Counted from the first letter of the stretch, positions 48,879-57,464 are shown. The stretch: DNA of 64,000 bases from JALOLG01 sp963776935 (GCA_963776935.1 CAVZOP010000006.1:124001-188000); one strand, 5' to 3'. A program made the numbers and translations. Notes: a model not told the origin generated them from the sequence alone.

Positions 48879-49693
48879 CCGGATCGACCACCGGGCTCGG
48901 ACTCGCCGCAGCACGAACGCTGCTCGACGCCGGCCACGACGTCATCGTCCACGCCCGCAACGATGAGCGCGCCCAAGCATTCGGCCCGCTGGCACACGCC
49001 TGTGCCGGCGTCGTGATCGGCGACCTCTCGGACCTCGACGCCACCCGGAGAATGGCGGAGTCGGTCAATGCGCTGGGGAGCGTCGACGCCGTCATCCACA
49101 ACGCAGGCATCTACACCGACACCGAACGCAACGCCACACGCGACGGCCACCCACGGGTGGTCGCCGTCAACGTGCTCGCGCCCTACCTCCTGACGACGTT
49201 GATCAACCGACCCGCGCGACTGATCTACCTGAGCAGCGGAATGCACACCTCCGGACAAGCTGCCCTCGACGACCTCGACTGGAACGAACGCCCATGGGAT
49301 GGCGTCCAGGCCTACTGCGACAGCAAACTCCTCGTCACCACGCTCGCCGCCGCCGTCGCCCGGCACTGGCCCGACGTGCGCAGCAACGCCGTCGACCCCG
49401 GCTGGGTCCCGACACGCATGGGCGGCCGACACGCCACCGACGACCTCGCCCTCGGCCACGACACACAAGTCTGGCTCGCCACCAGCGACGAACCCGCCGC
49501 TGCCCGCACCGGCCAGTACTGGCATCACCGACGCGTCAGCACACCCGCAACAGCCGTCAACGACGCCGGTTTCCAGGACCGGTTGCTCGACACGCTCGAA
49601 CGAGCCACCGGCCAGCGGTTGATTGGCAGCCAAGCCGGGCGGCACCCGTGCCCGACCGACCAGCCGTCCCACACCGACAGGACCACCCCATGA
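48860..49693 (+). CDS. SDR-family oxidoreductase, paralogue of 42190-42954
   Basis: GTG 48860 overlaps the XRE gene. The protein (277 residues) reads ARVLVTGSTTGLGLAAARTL, VIGDLSDLDATRRM, VIHNAGIYTD, LIYLSSGMHTSGQAALDDLD, VQAYCDSKLLVTTLAAAVAR and DPGWVPTRMGGRHATDDLAL. Nearly every motif matches the element-1 SDR. Its TGA overlaps the ATG of the next SDR (ATGA at 49690-49693), so translation is coupled. Confidence 0.9.
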   Translation: MARVLVTGSTTGLGLAAARTLLDAGHDVIVHARNDERAQAFGPLAHACAGVVIGDLSDLDATRRMAESVNALGSVDAVIHNAGIYTDTERNATRDGHPRVVAVNVLAPYLLTTLINRPARLIYLSSGMHTSGQAALDDLDWNERPWDGVQAYCDSKLLVTTLAAAVARHWPDVRSNAVDPGWVPTRMGGRHATDDLALGHDTQVWLATSDEPAAARTGQYWHHRRVSTPATAVNDAGFQDRLLDTLERATGQRLIGSQAGRHPCPTDQPSHTDRTTP

Positions 49694-50460
49694 CCTCATC
49701 CAACGACGTTCGCTTCGCCGGCAAAGTTGCCTTCGTCACGGGCGCAGGCAGCGGCATCGGCCGGGCCTGCGCCGTCGCGTTCGCCCGCGAAGGCGCCAGT
49801 GTCGTCGCCGTCGACCGCACCGAAGCTCACACCACGCGAACCATCGAAGCGATCGAGGCCGACGGGGGACGAGGTCTCGCCGTCGGTTGTGACGTCACCA
49901 GCAACACCGAGGTCGAAGCCGCGATCGGCCAGGCCGTCGAGGCGTTCGGCAGGATCGATGTCGCCTTCAACAACGCCGGCGTCGCGCAGCCACCCACGCC
50001 CGCCGCGAACATCACCGAGGACGAATGGGACCGTGTCCTCGACACCAACCTGCGTGGCGTCTTCCTGTGCATGCGCCACGAAATCCCCGTCATGCTCAAC
50101 AATGGCGGTGGCGCCATCGTCAACACCTCCTCGGGCGCGGGTGCCAAGGGCTTCGCCGGCGGAGCCGCATACGGCGCCTCGAAGTACGGCGTGATCGGGC
50201 TGACCAAGTGCGCCGCGCTCGACTACGCCGCGTCCAACATCCGCATCAACGCCATCTGCCCAGGTGTGATCGACACCGACATGATCGACCGACTGGTCGA
50301 CGAGGTCGACGGTCTGCGCGACGCCTTCGTGTCACAAACACCGATCGGCCGCCTCGGCACCGTCGATGAGATCGCCAGCGCGGTGCTGTGGCTCTGCTCC
50401 ACCGACGCCTCGTTCGCGATCGGCCACGCCCTCGTCGTCGACGGCGGCCAAACCGTCTAG
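49690..50460 (+). CDS. SDR-family oxidoreductase (classical)
   Basis: ATG 49690 (TSSNDVRFAGKVAFVTGAGS) overlaps the previous stop. The 256-residue protein has TGAGSGIGRACAVAFARE, CDVTSNTEVEAAI, VAFNNAGVAQPP, VNTSSGAGAKGFAGGAAYGA, YGASKYGVIGLTKCAA and NAICPGVIDTDM, a full classical SDR set. The open frame extends upstream to 49294 but overlaps the previous gene out of frame, so the ATG is preferred. Confidence 0.92.
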   Translation: MTSSNDVRFAGKVAFVTGAGSGIGRACAVAFAREGASVVAVDRTEAHTTRTIEAIEADGGRGLAVGCDVTSNTEVEAAIGQAVEAFGRIDVAFNNAGVAQPPTPAANITEDEWDRVLDTNLRGVFLCMRHEIPVMLNNGGGAIVNTSSGAGAKGFAGGAAYGASKYGVIGLTKCAALDYAASNIRINAICPGVIDTDMIDRLVDEVDGLRDAFVSQTPIGRLGTVDEIASAVLWLCSTDASFAIGHALVVDGGQTV

Positions 50461-50528
50461 CACGGCCACACGTAACGCGGATGACCACCTGAACCAACAG
50501 CCCGGAAACCGACGACAGGAGCGACAAC

Positions 50529-51509
50529 ATGGACAAGCGGACACTCGGCCCGAACGAACTGGAGGTCTCCGCGCTCGGGCTCGGCTGCATGGGCCTCGGA
50601 CGCAAGGTCGCCGAAGGCGAACTACGCGACCAGATGATCGGCGTCATCCGCCGCGCCGTCGAACTCGGCGTCACCTTCTTCGACACCGCCCAGGTCTACG
50701 GACCACTCACCAACGAGGAACTCGTCGGCGAGGCGCTCGCCCCATACCGCGGTGAGGTCGTCATCGCCACGAAGTTCGGTCTCGTCGACGCCGACGGCCA
50801 GGCCGCGGGGAGCCGGCCGGAAACGATCAAGGCTGCCACTGAAGGTTCGCTTCGGCGACTGGGCGTCGACTCGATCGACCTCTACTACCAGCATCGCGTC
50901 GATCCCGACGTCCCGATCGAAGAAGTTGCTGGCGCGGTGAAGGATCTGGTCGAAGCCGGCAAGGTCAAGCACTGGGGACTATCCGAAGCGGCCGCAGGAA
51001 CGATCCGGCGCGCCCACGCCGTGCTTCCACTCACGGCAGTGCAGAGCGAGTACTCCCTGTGGTGGAAGCGACCCGAAGACGAAGTGCTTCCGACCCTTGA
51101 GGAACTCGGCATCGGGTTCGTGCCGTTCAGCCCACTCGGCAAGGGCTTCCTCACCGGCACGATCGACGCCGCCACCACCTTCGCCGAACACGACATCCGC
51201 GCCTCGATCCCGCGGTTCGAGGCCGACGCCCGCACTGCCAACCTTGCGATGGTCGAGCTGCTCCGCACCGTCGCCGAGCGGCTCCACGCGACCCCCGGCC
51301 AGGTCGCCCTCGCATGGCTGCTCGCCCAACGCCCTTGGATCGTCCCGATCCCTGGGACGACCAAGATCGAACGACTCGAGGAGAACGTCGGCGGCGCGGT
51401 TGTCCAGCTTGCCGCTGACGACCTGCGCCAGATCGACCAGGCATCCGCCGACATCGCGATCGTCGGCGCCCGCTACCCCGACGCACAAGAACGACGAACC
51501 AACCTCTGA
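50529..51509 (+). CDS. Aldo/keto reductase
   Basis: A 326-residue NADPH-dependent TIM-barrel reductase. ATG 50529 follows ACAGGAGC. The motifs are ALGLGCMGLG, VTFFDTAQVYGPLTNEELVG (catalytic Asp/Tyr), VIATKFGLVD (Lys), DLYYQHRVDPDVPIEE (His), HWGLSEAAAGTIRRAHAVLP and the cofactor loop IPGTTKIERLEENVGGA. It resembles the YajO/pyridoxal-reductase-like AKR13 group. Last gene of the plus-strand operon in element 2. Confidence 0.93.
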   Translation: MDKRTLGPNELEVSALGLGCMGLGRKVAEGELRDQMIGVIRRAVELGVTFFDTAQVYGPLTNEELVGEALAPYRGEVVIATKFGLVDADGQAAGSRPETIKAATEGSLRRLGVDSIDLYYQHRVDPDVPIEEVAGAVKDLVEAGKVKHWGLSEAAAGTIRRAHAVLPLTAVQSEYSLWWKRPEDEVLPTLEELGIGFVPFSPLGKGFLTGTIDAATTFAEHDIRASIPRFEADARTANLAMVELLRTVAERLHATPGQVALAWLLAQRPWIVPIPGTTKIERLEENVGGAVVQLAADDLRQIDQASADIAIVGARYPDAQERRTNL

Positions 51510-51780
51510 CCCCGACGCTGACAACCCGCGTCAAGCAAGCGTCTCGAGAGCGGGCGACAACATCAATTGTGCGCGTCGGGGTCTGCCCCGCGAACCCCAC
51601 GGCTGGGCCAGGAATCGGTGTGGCGTTGTCCGGCTGACGGATTGAGGGTTTGGGTCGACTCATCGTGTTCGCACCGCGGCCTGCTGCGGGGGCTCGGTAC
51701 GATCGAATCATCGAGCGGCTCGGTCGGCTCCGGTTTCCAACTTTCTGGCCACCGTGAGTGGTGGCGTGCAGGAGGGTCGC

Positions 51781-51909
51781 ATGTATCAACCATGTACCAG
51801 CACCACGGTAAACACCGGGGAGCCACGGGGAACCACGGACACGAAGAAACGCGGTCTGAGCAGGCCGACAGCATCTCTACCAGGTACGGCCGAAACCTCT
51901 GGACCTGGG
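51781..51909 (+). repeat. Right-end block R2 of element 2
   Basis: atgtatcaaccatgtaccag...cggtaaacaccggggagcca...ctgagcaggccgac...accaggtacggccgaaacct leads straight into core 3. It is homologous to R1 (43223-43323) and R3 (57465-57560). Confidence 0.75.
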
Positions 51910-51952
51910 CTCATAACCCGAAGGTCGCAGGTTCAAATCCTGCCCCCGCCAC
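51910..51952 (+). repeat. Attachment core, copy 3 (element 2 / element 3 junction)
   Basis: Identical to 4521-4563 over 43 bases, plus three more matching bases upstream (ggg). No 5' tRNA half is present. Confidence 0.92.
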
Positions 51953-51954
51953 CA

Positions 51955-51996
51955 AATCGACCCTGGTCACGGCAGCTGCCGGAGCCAGGGTCGATT
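51955..51996. terminator. Hairpin after attachment core 3
   Basis: aatcgaccctgg (51955-51966) pairs with ccagggtcgatt (51985-51996), with an inner palindrome ggcagctgcc at 51971-51980. Same position relative to the core as the hairpins at cores 1 and 2. Confidence 0.75.
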
Positions 51997-52044
51997 CGCG
52001 TCTGGGGCCCTTCTACCGTGGCGTGACGTGCAACCGACGGAGGC

Positions 52045-53014
52045 CGGTTACATCCGGGTCCGGGTTGTCTTCTGTCGTAGTCGTTCGTAGGGGGTTTGTC
52101 CACCGAGAGCTCCGTGGGGTCGGTGGAAGTTGTAGAAGTCCTCCCACTCCTGGAGCTTGTCGTTGAACACGTTGGCATCGTCGATGACGATCCCGTGGTC
52201 GAGCATTCGGTAGAACTCCTCGGCGTCGGTGCGGTGTGAGCGCTCCACTTTTCCGTTCAAGCGAGGTGTGGCGGGCTTGATGTAGACGTGGCGGATGCCG
52301 CGGTCGAGCACGTGCCAGTGGAATTTGGATTGGAACTCGGCGCCGTTGTCGGTCTGGATCGACTCGACCTGGAACGGGAGCTTCTCGAGCACATGGTCGA
52401 GGAACTGGATTGCCGTGGCTTGGTTGTTGCGTGGGTAGATCCGCAGCACCCGGAGCCGTGTGCAGTCGTCGATCGCGGTGTACTGGTAGTACTTCTTGGC
52501 TCGGGCGCCGGCGATCGGTTCGATGAACTTGACGTCGATCTGAACCTGATGACCGGGCAGCGGTTTCTCGTATCGCTTCCAGCGTCGATCGTGAGCCTTG
52601 TGGCGTTGGTTGGCGGGCAGCCGGTTCAAGTCGAGGCGGTTGAGGATTCGCCACACCCCAGAGCTCGAGATCGAGATGTCGTGGTAGCGGGCCAAGTACA
52701 TCGAGATCTTCGAGGGGCCGAAGTGATAGTGCTGGCGCAGGTAGACGATCTTGCCGACGACGTCGGTTCGCGTTGCTCCCGGGCTGTGGTGAGGCCGGCT
52801 CGATCGATCACGCAGACCGTCGAGACCCTCATCGTCATAGCGACGCTTCCAGGTGTAGAAGCACTGCCGGCTGATGCCGTAATAGCGGCATGTTCGAGCG
52901 ACGTTGCCGGTCACCTCCTCAGAGTGACGCAAGATCGCCAACCGCCGCTGAGCTTGCCGTGTGAGCTGTTGTTCGGTCATCAGGACTCCTTCTCAAAGAA
53001 GGACCCGAGTGTCA
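52045..53014 (-). mobile_element. IS481-type insertion sequence in the integrase 3' end
   Basis: The transposase gene is bounded by imperfect inverted ends: gttacatccgggtcc at 52045-52059 and, on the opposite strand, gttgacactcgggtcc ending near 52999. About 0.97 kb. I could not identify a target duplication with confidence. Confidence 0.65.
52048..52980 (-). CDS. IS481-family transposase
   Basis: A complete 310-residue DDE transposase. The N-terminal helix-turn-helix reads EEVTGNVARTCRYYGISRQC and FYTWKRRYDDEGLDGLRDRS. The catalytic triad is Asp in HQVQIDVKFIEPI, Asp in SIQTDNGAEFQSKFHWH and Glu in NGKVERSHRTDAEEFYRM (DDE with about 35 residues before Glu). The C-terminal FYNFHRPHGALGGQTPYERL is the family signature. 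ATG 52980 shares one base with the integrase stop, an effect of the insertion that would couple its translation to the integrase. Confidence 0.95.
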   Translation of the reverse strand: MTEQQLTRQAQRRLAILRHSEEVTGNVARTCRYYGISRQCFYTWKRRYDDEGLDGLRDRSSRPHHSPGATRTDVVGKIVYLRQHYHFGPSKISMYLARYHDISISSSGVWRILNRLDLNRLPANQRHKAHDRRWKRYEKPLPGHQVQIDVKFIEPIAGARAKKYYQYTAIDDCTRLRVLRIYPRNNQATAIQFLDHVLEKLPFQVESIQTDNGAEFQSKFHWHVLDRGIRHVYIKPATPRLNGKVERSHRTDAEEFYRMLDHGIVIDDANVFNDKLQEWEDFYNFHRPHGALGGQTPYERLRQKTTRTRM

Positions 53015-54203
53015 ACAACCTCTGTCGGTTAGAAGTCGGTAGATCCTGTGGTTCGGTTGCGTGAGCGAGGATCCCGGCGAAGGTCTGAGCAGCTTGCGAT
53101 TGCATGCCCGGGATGACGTGTTGATACGTCGCCATCGTGAAGCCGGGCGTGGAGTGCCCGAGTCGTTCGCTGACGACTTTGATCGGGACGCCGGCCTTGA
53201 GCAGCAGCGTGGCGTGGGTGTGTCGGAGGTCGTGAAACCGGATGCGAGGCAGCCCGGACTTGTGGACAAGCTTCTGGAAGGCGTCGGAGAGCAGTTGTGG
53301 GTGGGTGGGGTGTCCGTCGGGTCGTGCGAAGACGTGGGCATCGGGATTGTCGTGGTCGAACTCGGGGTCCTCTCGCTCACGCACGCGGCGCCAGGCATCG
53401 ATGACTTCGAGGGTGCGCGGGTCGAGGTTGATCGGCCGTCGGGTGGTGCGGGACTTGCCGCGGGTTTCATGCAGTTCGTAGCCGACGGACACGAGTGAAC
53501 GGGTGACGGCGATGTGGGCGGTGTCGAAGTCGACGTCGCCCCAGCGGAGGCCCAGGAGTTCGCCGCGTCGCATGCCGGTGTTGGCAGCGACCCATAGGGC
53601 GCTGTGGTAGCGGTGATCTTGTGCCGAGCTCAGGAAGGCTGCGAGTTGCTGAGCAGTCCAGACCCGTGAGGTGTTGCTCGAGAGCGGCCGACGCTTCGGA
53701 GCGTGAGCGACAGTTGCGGGGTTGGTGAGTATCCATCCGCGTCGGACGGCATCGTTGAGTGCGCGGCGCAGGATCATGTGGATCTCGACGACCGTCTTGT
53801 TGTTGAGTCCTCCGTTGCGGTCGGCACGTCCGGCGTCGAGGAGGTCGGCGTAGAGCCGTTCGAGGTGATCGGGTCGCAGATGCCGTAGTGGAATCCGTCC
53901 GATCCGCGGAACGAGATGCAGGTCGATGTTCCGCCGATAGGCATCGAAGGTGCTCGGACGCAGCGCCAGTTGTTTGGCTGGCAGCCAACGCTGGGTGAGG
54001 TAGACGGCAAGGGTCAGACTCGACCGTTCACGGCCGCCACCGCGACGATGTCGATCGGCGAGATCCGATGCCAGCGCCTCGGCCGCATCCCTGTTAGTGC
54101 CGGCGGGATACCAGCGCCGGCGATCACGGCCGGTGAGGGGATCGGTGCCCTCATAGATCACTGCGTAGTAGCAGTTGCCCTTGCGTGCCACGTAACCCTT
54201 CAT
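52980..54203 (-). CDS. Tyrosine integrase of element 3
   Basis: 407 residues from ATG 54203 (KGYVARKGNCYYAVIYEGTD), with GAAGGAGGAG upstream. The arm-binding region has RRWYPAGTN and the core-binding domain LTLAVYLTQRWLPAKQLALR. Catalytic residues are in NTGMRRGELLGLRW (Arg), HDLRHTHATLLLKAG (HxxR), RLGHSTPGFT (His) and ATYQHVIPGM (Tyr). The last ~11 residues (LTLGSFFEKES) come from the IS481 end, so the natural C-terminus has been replaced after the catalytic domain. It points toward core 3. Probably still active, since Tyr and the preceding helices are intact. Confidence 0.93.
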   Translation of the reverse strand: MKGYVARKGNCYYAVIYEGTDPLTGRDRRRWYPAGTNRDAAEALASDLADRHRRGGGRERSSLTLAVYLTQRWLPAKQLALRPSTFDAYRRNIDLHLVPRIGRIPLRHLRPDHLERLYADLLDAGRADRNGGLNNKTVVEIHMILRRALNDAVRRGWILTNPATVAHAPKRRPLSSNTSRVWTAQQLAAFLSSAQDHRYHSALWVAANTGMRRGELLGLRWGDVDFDTAHIAVTRSLVSVGYELHETRGKSRTTRRPINLDPRTLEVIDAWRRVREREDPEFDHDNPDAHVFARPDGHPTHPQLLSDAFQKLVHKSGLPRIRFHDLRHTHATLLLKAGVPIKVVSERLGHSTPGFTMATYQHVIPGMQSQAAQTFAGILAHATEPQDLPTSNRQRLLTLGSFFEKES

Positions 54204-54656
54204 GGATCTCCTCCTTCAGCGCCGGCGATCTGCCGGTCGGTGGAAGACATCGGTAGAAGGAAGGGATCACCGCAGGTCAAGCAAGCTGGCTGCCGGGTCC
54301 GCAACCCGATCTTCACCGCGATGACAATCACCGGCTTCGGTGTGTCGGCGATTGTCGGCAACGTCGTCGCGGTCGTCGGTTTGTTTGGCCGTGCTCGTCG
54401 CGCTCGAGCCGGCTGGACGAACGATGCGCATCGACGACGTGTTCTTCTTCTCTTTTGCGACGGCCGGCTGGGGCCTCGAAGACACCTGGACCCGGATGCG
54501 CCAACTCGCAGACGAGAATGCAACCCTCGGTGAACACGGTTCGCTGAGCTGACCAGTCGACTCAATCGAGCAACTACCTCCGATGTAGGGGACCACGAGC
54601 GGCAACGCTCATCAAGCACAAGGCTGAAGCCTGCGGTTCGATGGGTCGGACGTCGG
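54204..54656. other. Region upstream of the element-3 integrase
   Basis: It holds a leader hairpin ccggc-gatct-gccgg (54222-54236). A possible membrane-segment fragment from ATG 54321 (MTITGFGVSAIVGNVVAVVG) has a broken frame. A short frame ends at 54552 with TRMRQLADENATLGEHGSLS. I do not assign a gene. Confidence 0.35.
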
Positions 54657-55124
54657 TCAAGCTTTGGGTCGTTCCTTCACCCCGGCCGCGAGCAATTCCA
54701 CTACTTCCGCGATGCGCGCAGTGCGCTCATCTGGCCGCCGCTTGATGGCGTCGATGTAGCGAAGATGCGCACGACGGTAGAACTGCGCGATCGAGTCGAA
54801 GAATGCTCCTGCAGCCGTATTCCCAGCCAACGCCTCCGCGATGTCGTCGGCAAGGTCGTCGCGCTGTGGCCCTCCCGGTTCGAGCATCACCTCAACAGCA
54901 GTCCCGCTCTCAAGATGGCGGTCACGTCGCCATACGGGGCCAAGGACGAGTCCCCGGCCGTCGTCGAGCGGTTCGAGGACACCTCGGACGTCCATCTCGT
55001 TGATCGTTCCTCGCACGTGGTGTTCGACTTTGAAACCCCAGTTCGCGTCAGGGTTGAACGGCACCGGCACGAAGACGCGACCGCGCTCGGTGACGAGCGT
55101 CGCGGCGTAGCGCTGTTCAGCCAT
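54657..55124 (-). CDS. DUF1905 / YdeI-like protein
   Basis: 155 residues from ATG 55124 (AEQRYAATLVTERGRVFVPV). The N-terminal DUF1905 barrel has VEHHVRGTINEMDVRGVLEP and GLVLGPVWRRD. The C-terminal YdeI/OmpD-associated helical region has AGAFFDSIAQFYRRAHLRYI, DAIKRRPDERTARIAEVVEL and a terminal VKERPKA. This two-domain pattern is common in soil actinobacteria. The biological role is not established beyond the link of YdeI to envelope stress. Confidence 0.85.
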   Translation of the reverse strand: MAEQRYAATLVTERGRVFVPVPFNPDANWGFKVEHHVRGTINEMDVRGVLEPLDDGRGLVLGPVWRRDRHLESGTAVEVMLEPGGPQRDDLADDIAEALAGNTAAGAFFDSIAQFYRRAHLRYIDAIKRRPDERTARIAEVVELLAAGVKERPKA

Positions 55125-55323
55125 GGGTCTCGTTTCAAGTTCCGGCGCCGGCGCCGCGTCCGACCGCCTCTGAAACGGCCCTGCCAGCAGCCTCCGCGCG
55201 GTGAAGAGGATGCTGAGCAATCTTGCGCCGCCCTCCGGTTCCACACGCGTCCATCACGGGATTGTCTGCTTCGGCAAACGGACGCGCGTGTCGAACATGC
55301 CCGGGTCTCGCGCGTCGCACCCG

Positions 55324-56424
55324 TCAGCTCGTGGCGGGTTCGCTGCGACGTAGACCGATGCGCCAGAGACCGATCGCCACGCCTCCGGCCGGAATCATCA
55401 GCAGCCAGGTGAGGATGCGATAGACGAGCACTCCCGCGGTGATCTGGTTGACGTACTGCGTCCCGGCGATCGGCGTGAGCATGGCGACGTAGGCGACCTC
55501 ACTCACACCCACACCGCCGGGCATGAGCGGCACGACGGTCAGCCCGCGGACGATCGCCCACACGCAGAAGACCGCCACCCACGAGGCGGCCGACTCGGGT
55601 ACTCCGACGAAGCGGATGCACATGACGAACAGAGCCACACGCGTGGCCGTGACGAACAGCGATGCGGCGAGCGACTTCTTCCAAATCCCTCCGAGCAGGT
55701 CGAACGACTCCGCACGTTGAACGACGAGTCGTTCGGCGAGCGGCGTACCCGACGGCTGACGACGCAGCAGCCGCAGTGTCGGCCGCCACAGCCGGTCGAT
55801 CAGGTGGCCGGCCTTCGCGGTGCGCGACTCCGAGCCGAGCACGACCGCCGCCACCACGAGCAACACGGCGAGGATGACGGTCGTTGTGACGATCGTGGCG
55901 AAGAGCCCGTCGATGGTGATGTCGGCGACCGCCAGGGTGACGCCGGCGATCGCCGGGAGTATCAGCTTGAGGAGAATGTTGAGCAGGCTGGCTGCGGCGA
56001 CCGACGTGGCCGCGTCCTTTCCGGAGCGACCCCACGACGTGAACATCCGGTGGATCATCGGTAGGTCGGACGGCCCCGGCACCACCGATCCGACGGCCGT
56101 CGGGCCGAGCCAGGCCAACGCGCCGCGGCGCGCCGGCAGTCCGGGCACAAAGGTCGCGAGCAGCAATGCCTCCGACCACACCATGATGACCGTCGTGCTC
56201 ACCAAGGACAGCATCTCGGCGTCGGTGAGCGACCGGACGGCGTCGAGGACTGCATTCAGATCGAGGTCGTCGAATGTGAACCACAAGAGCGCGCCGGCAA
56301 CCCCGAGGCCGATCACCAGGACCAGGACGCGCGTGACGAGCTTGCGCGTCGTCATGCCGACTGGCGCGATGGTGAGATCGCCATCGGCGACGCCGTCTCC
56401 GTCGCTGGGAAGATCGGGAGTCAC
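55324..56424 (-). CDS. Lysylphosphatidylglycerol-synthase-like / UPF0104 membrane protein
   Basis: About 366 residues from GTG 56424 (VTPDLPSDGDG); ATG 56355 (MTTRKLVTRV) is an alternative. It has eight or so membrane segments: VLVLVIGLGVAGALLWF, LVSTTVIMVWSEALLLATFV, LLNILLKLILPAIAGVTLAV, IVTTTVILAVLLVVAAVVLG, SLAASLFVTATRVALFVMCI, VAVFCVWAIVRGLTVVPLMP and ILTWLLMIPAGGVAIGLW. The LMPGGVGVSEVAYVAML motif is diagnostic of the flippase domain of MprF/AglD-like proteins. No synthase domain is attached. Likely moves or binds a lipid carrier. Confidence 0.85.
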   Translation of the reverse strand: MTPDLPSDGDGVADGDLTIAPVGMTTRKLVTRVLVLVIGLGVAGALLWFTFDDLDLNAVLDAVRSLTDAEMLSLVSTTVIMVWSEALLLATFVPGLPARRGALAWLGPTAVGSVVPGPSDLPMIHRMFTSWGRSGKDAATSVAAASLLNILLKLILPAIAGVTLAVADITIDGLFATIVTTTVILAVLLVVAAVVLGSESRTAKAGHLIDRLWRPTLRLLRRQPSGTPLAERLVVQRAESFDLLGGIWKKSLAASLFVTATRVALFVMCIRFVGVPESAASWVAVFCVWAIVRGLTVVPLMPGGVGVSEVAYVAMLTPIAGTQYVNQITAGVLVYRILTWLLMIPAGGVAIGLWRIGLRRSEPATS

Positions 56425-56473
56425 ACGGTCGAGCCTTGCAGACGCCGCGAACCTCGGTGATCGACCCCGGGTC

Positions 56474-56650
56474 TCACCGATGCCCAGCGGGAGGGTCCTG
56501 CGGGTCTTGCGCTGAGCCCTCGTCGACCGAGTCGTAGAAGTGGTCGCGGTCGAGTGTTTCGAACAGGCCGTAGCGGTACACGAGGTCATGGAGCCGATCT
56601 CGAAGTTCGACGAACGCCATGTGGATTGCCCTGCGCGTTGAGCTCGTTGT
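56474..56650 (-). pseudogene. SulP-like transporter, C-terminal STAS remnant
   Basis: With one base removed near 56625 the strand reads NELNAQGIHMAFVELRDRLH, then DLVYRYGLFETLDRDHFYDS and VDEGSAQDPQDPPAGHR, stop 56474. This looks like the end of the STAS domain of a SulP anion transporter (helix before RYGL, then DHFY and VDEAL-type end). No transporter body is present. The upstream sequence is an integrase fragment, so this is a chimeric junction. Confidence 0.5.
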
Positions 56651-57445
56651 TCGTCGTGTCGAGGTCGATGCATCGACGGCTGGACGATGTCTTCGTCGGG
56701 ATCTCGATGGATCGGCCGCTGATACTTTGTCGGCTGCGTGCGATCGAGAGGCGGTGCGTGGCGCGATTCCAGTCGGCCCAGCGGAGTCCTGCGATCTCTC
56801 CGCGACGCATGCCCGTGGTGGCGGCGAGATGCAGTGCGGCGTGCAGCCGGAGATGTGCAGTGTTCTCGAGGAAGTGCGCGAGCTGTTCGGCTGTCCACAC
56901 TTCTGGACTCGGGCGTGATCGGGTCGTTGGTCGCGGTGGTCGAGTGTCGAGCGCGACGTTGTGGCCGACGAGGCGAATCCGGACGGCGTGTCCGAGCGCC
57001 GAGCGGAATCACGACGTGGACGTCGTAGACGGTCTTGGTGCTGAGTGGTCCATTGGTGGTGGCGGAGCCGTGGTCGATCAGGTCTGTGTAGAGGCGATCG
57101 AGATGGTCGGCGCGAAGCGAGCTGACAACGACTGCGCCGACGGTGGGACGATGTAGTTCTCGATCACCACGCGTACCGGTTCGCGGTCGATGGTCGGAAT
57201 TCGCGTCGACGTCGTGGCGTCCACTGCTCGGTCACGAATCGCCCGAGCGTCAGTCGTGAACCTGCCGCGCTCGGCGTGTCGGACCGGTCTTTCGCGAGTC
57301 GTGCTGCGATCGCGTCGGCGTCGACCCGGCAATCGCCAGCGGCGTGCCAACGTTTGCGCTGCCGACGAGTGATCGGAACAGCGGTAAGTCGTTGGCAACC
57401 CGAACATCACAGCGCTGGTGTACGTCGCGGCGGTCAGTGAGATTG
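56651..57445 (-). pseudogene. Tyrosine integrase remnant (fourth element)
   Basis: Scattered frames give DADAIAARLAKDRSDT-type leader codons, NRYAWFIENYIVPTVGAVVV, STKTVYDVHVVIPLGAR, then MWTAEQLAHFLENTAHLRLH, AATTGMRRGEIAGLRWADWN (first catalytic Arg) and VEIPTKTSSSRRCIDLDTT-like text. The HxxR and Tyr boxes are gone, replaced by the SulP-like tail. It has the same orientation and the same design as the other three integrases. Confidence 0.7.
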
Positions 57446-57464
57446 TGGTCTACAGGTGAAGCCG

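Noticed and set aside
51754..52026. Open frame through core 3 ending in LITRRSQVQILPPPP-type text
   Set aside because: This is the well-known spurious translation of a tRNA 3' half; similar false frames appear at the other cores.
52048..52980. Transposase as a natural operon partner of the integrase (Tn554-like system)
   Set aside because: The DDE IS481 signature and inverted ends argue for a later IS insertion into the integrase 3' end.
54267..54605. Minus-strand frame near the element-3 integrase
   Set aside because: Low-complexity composition, no start signal, no domain.
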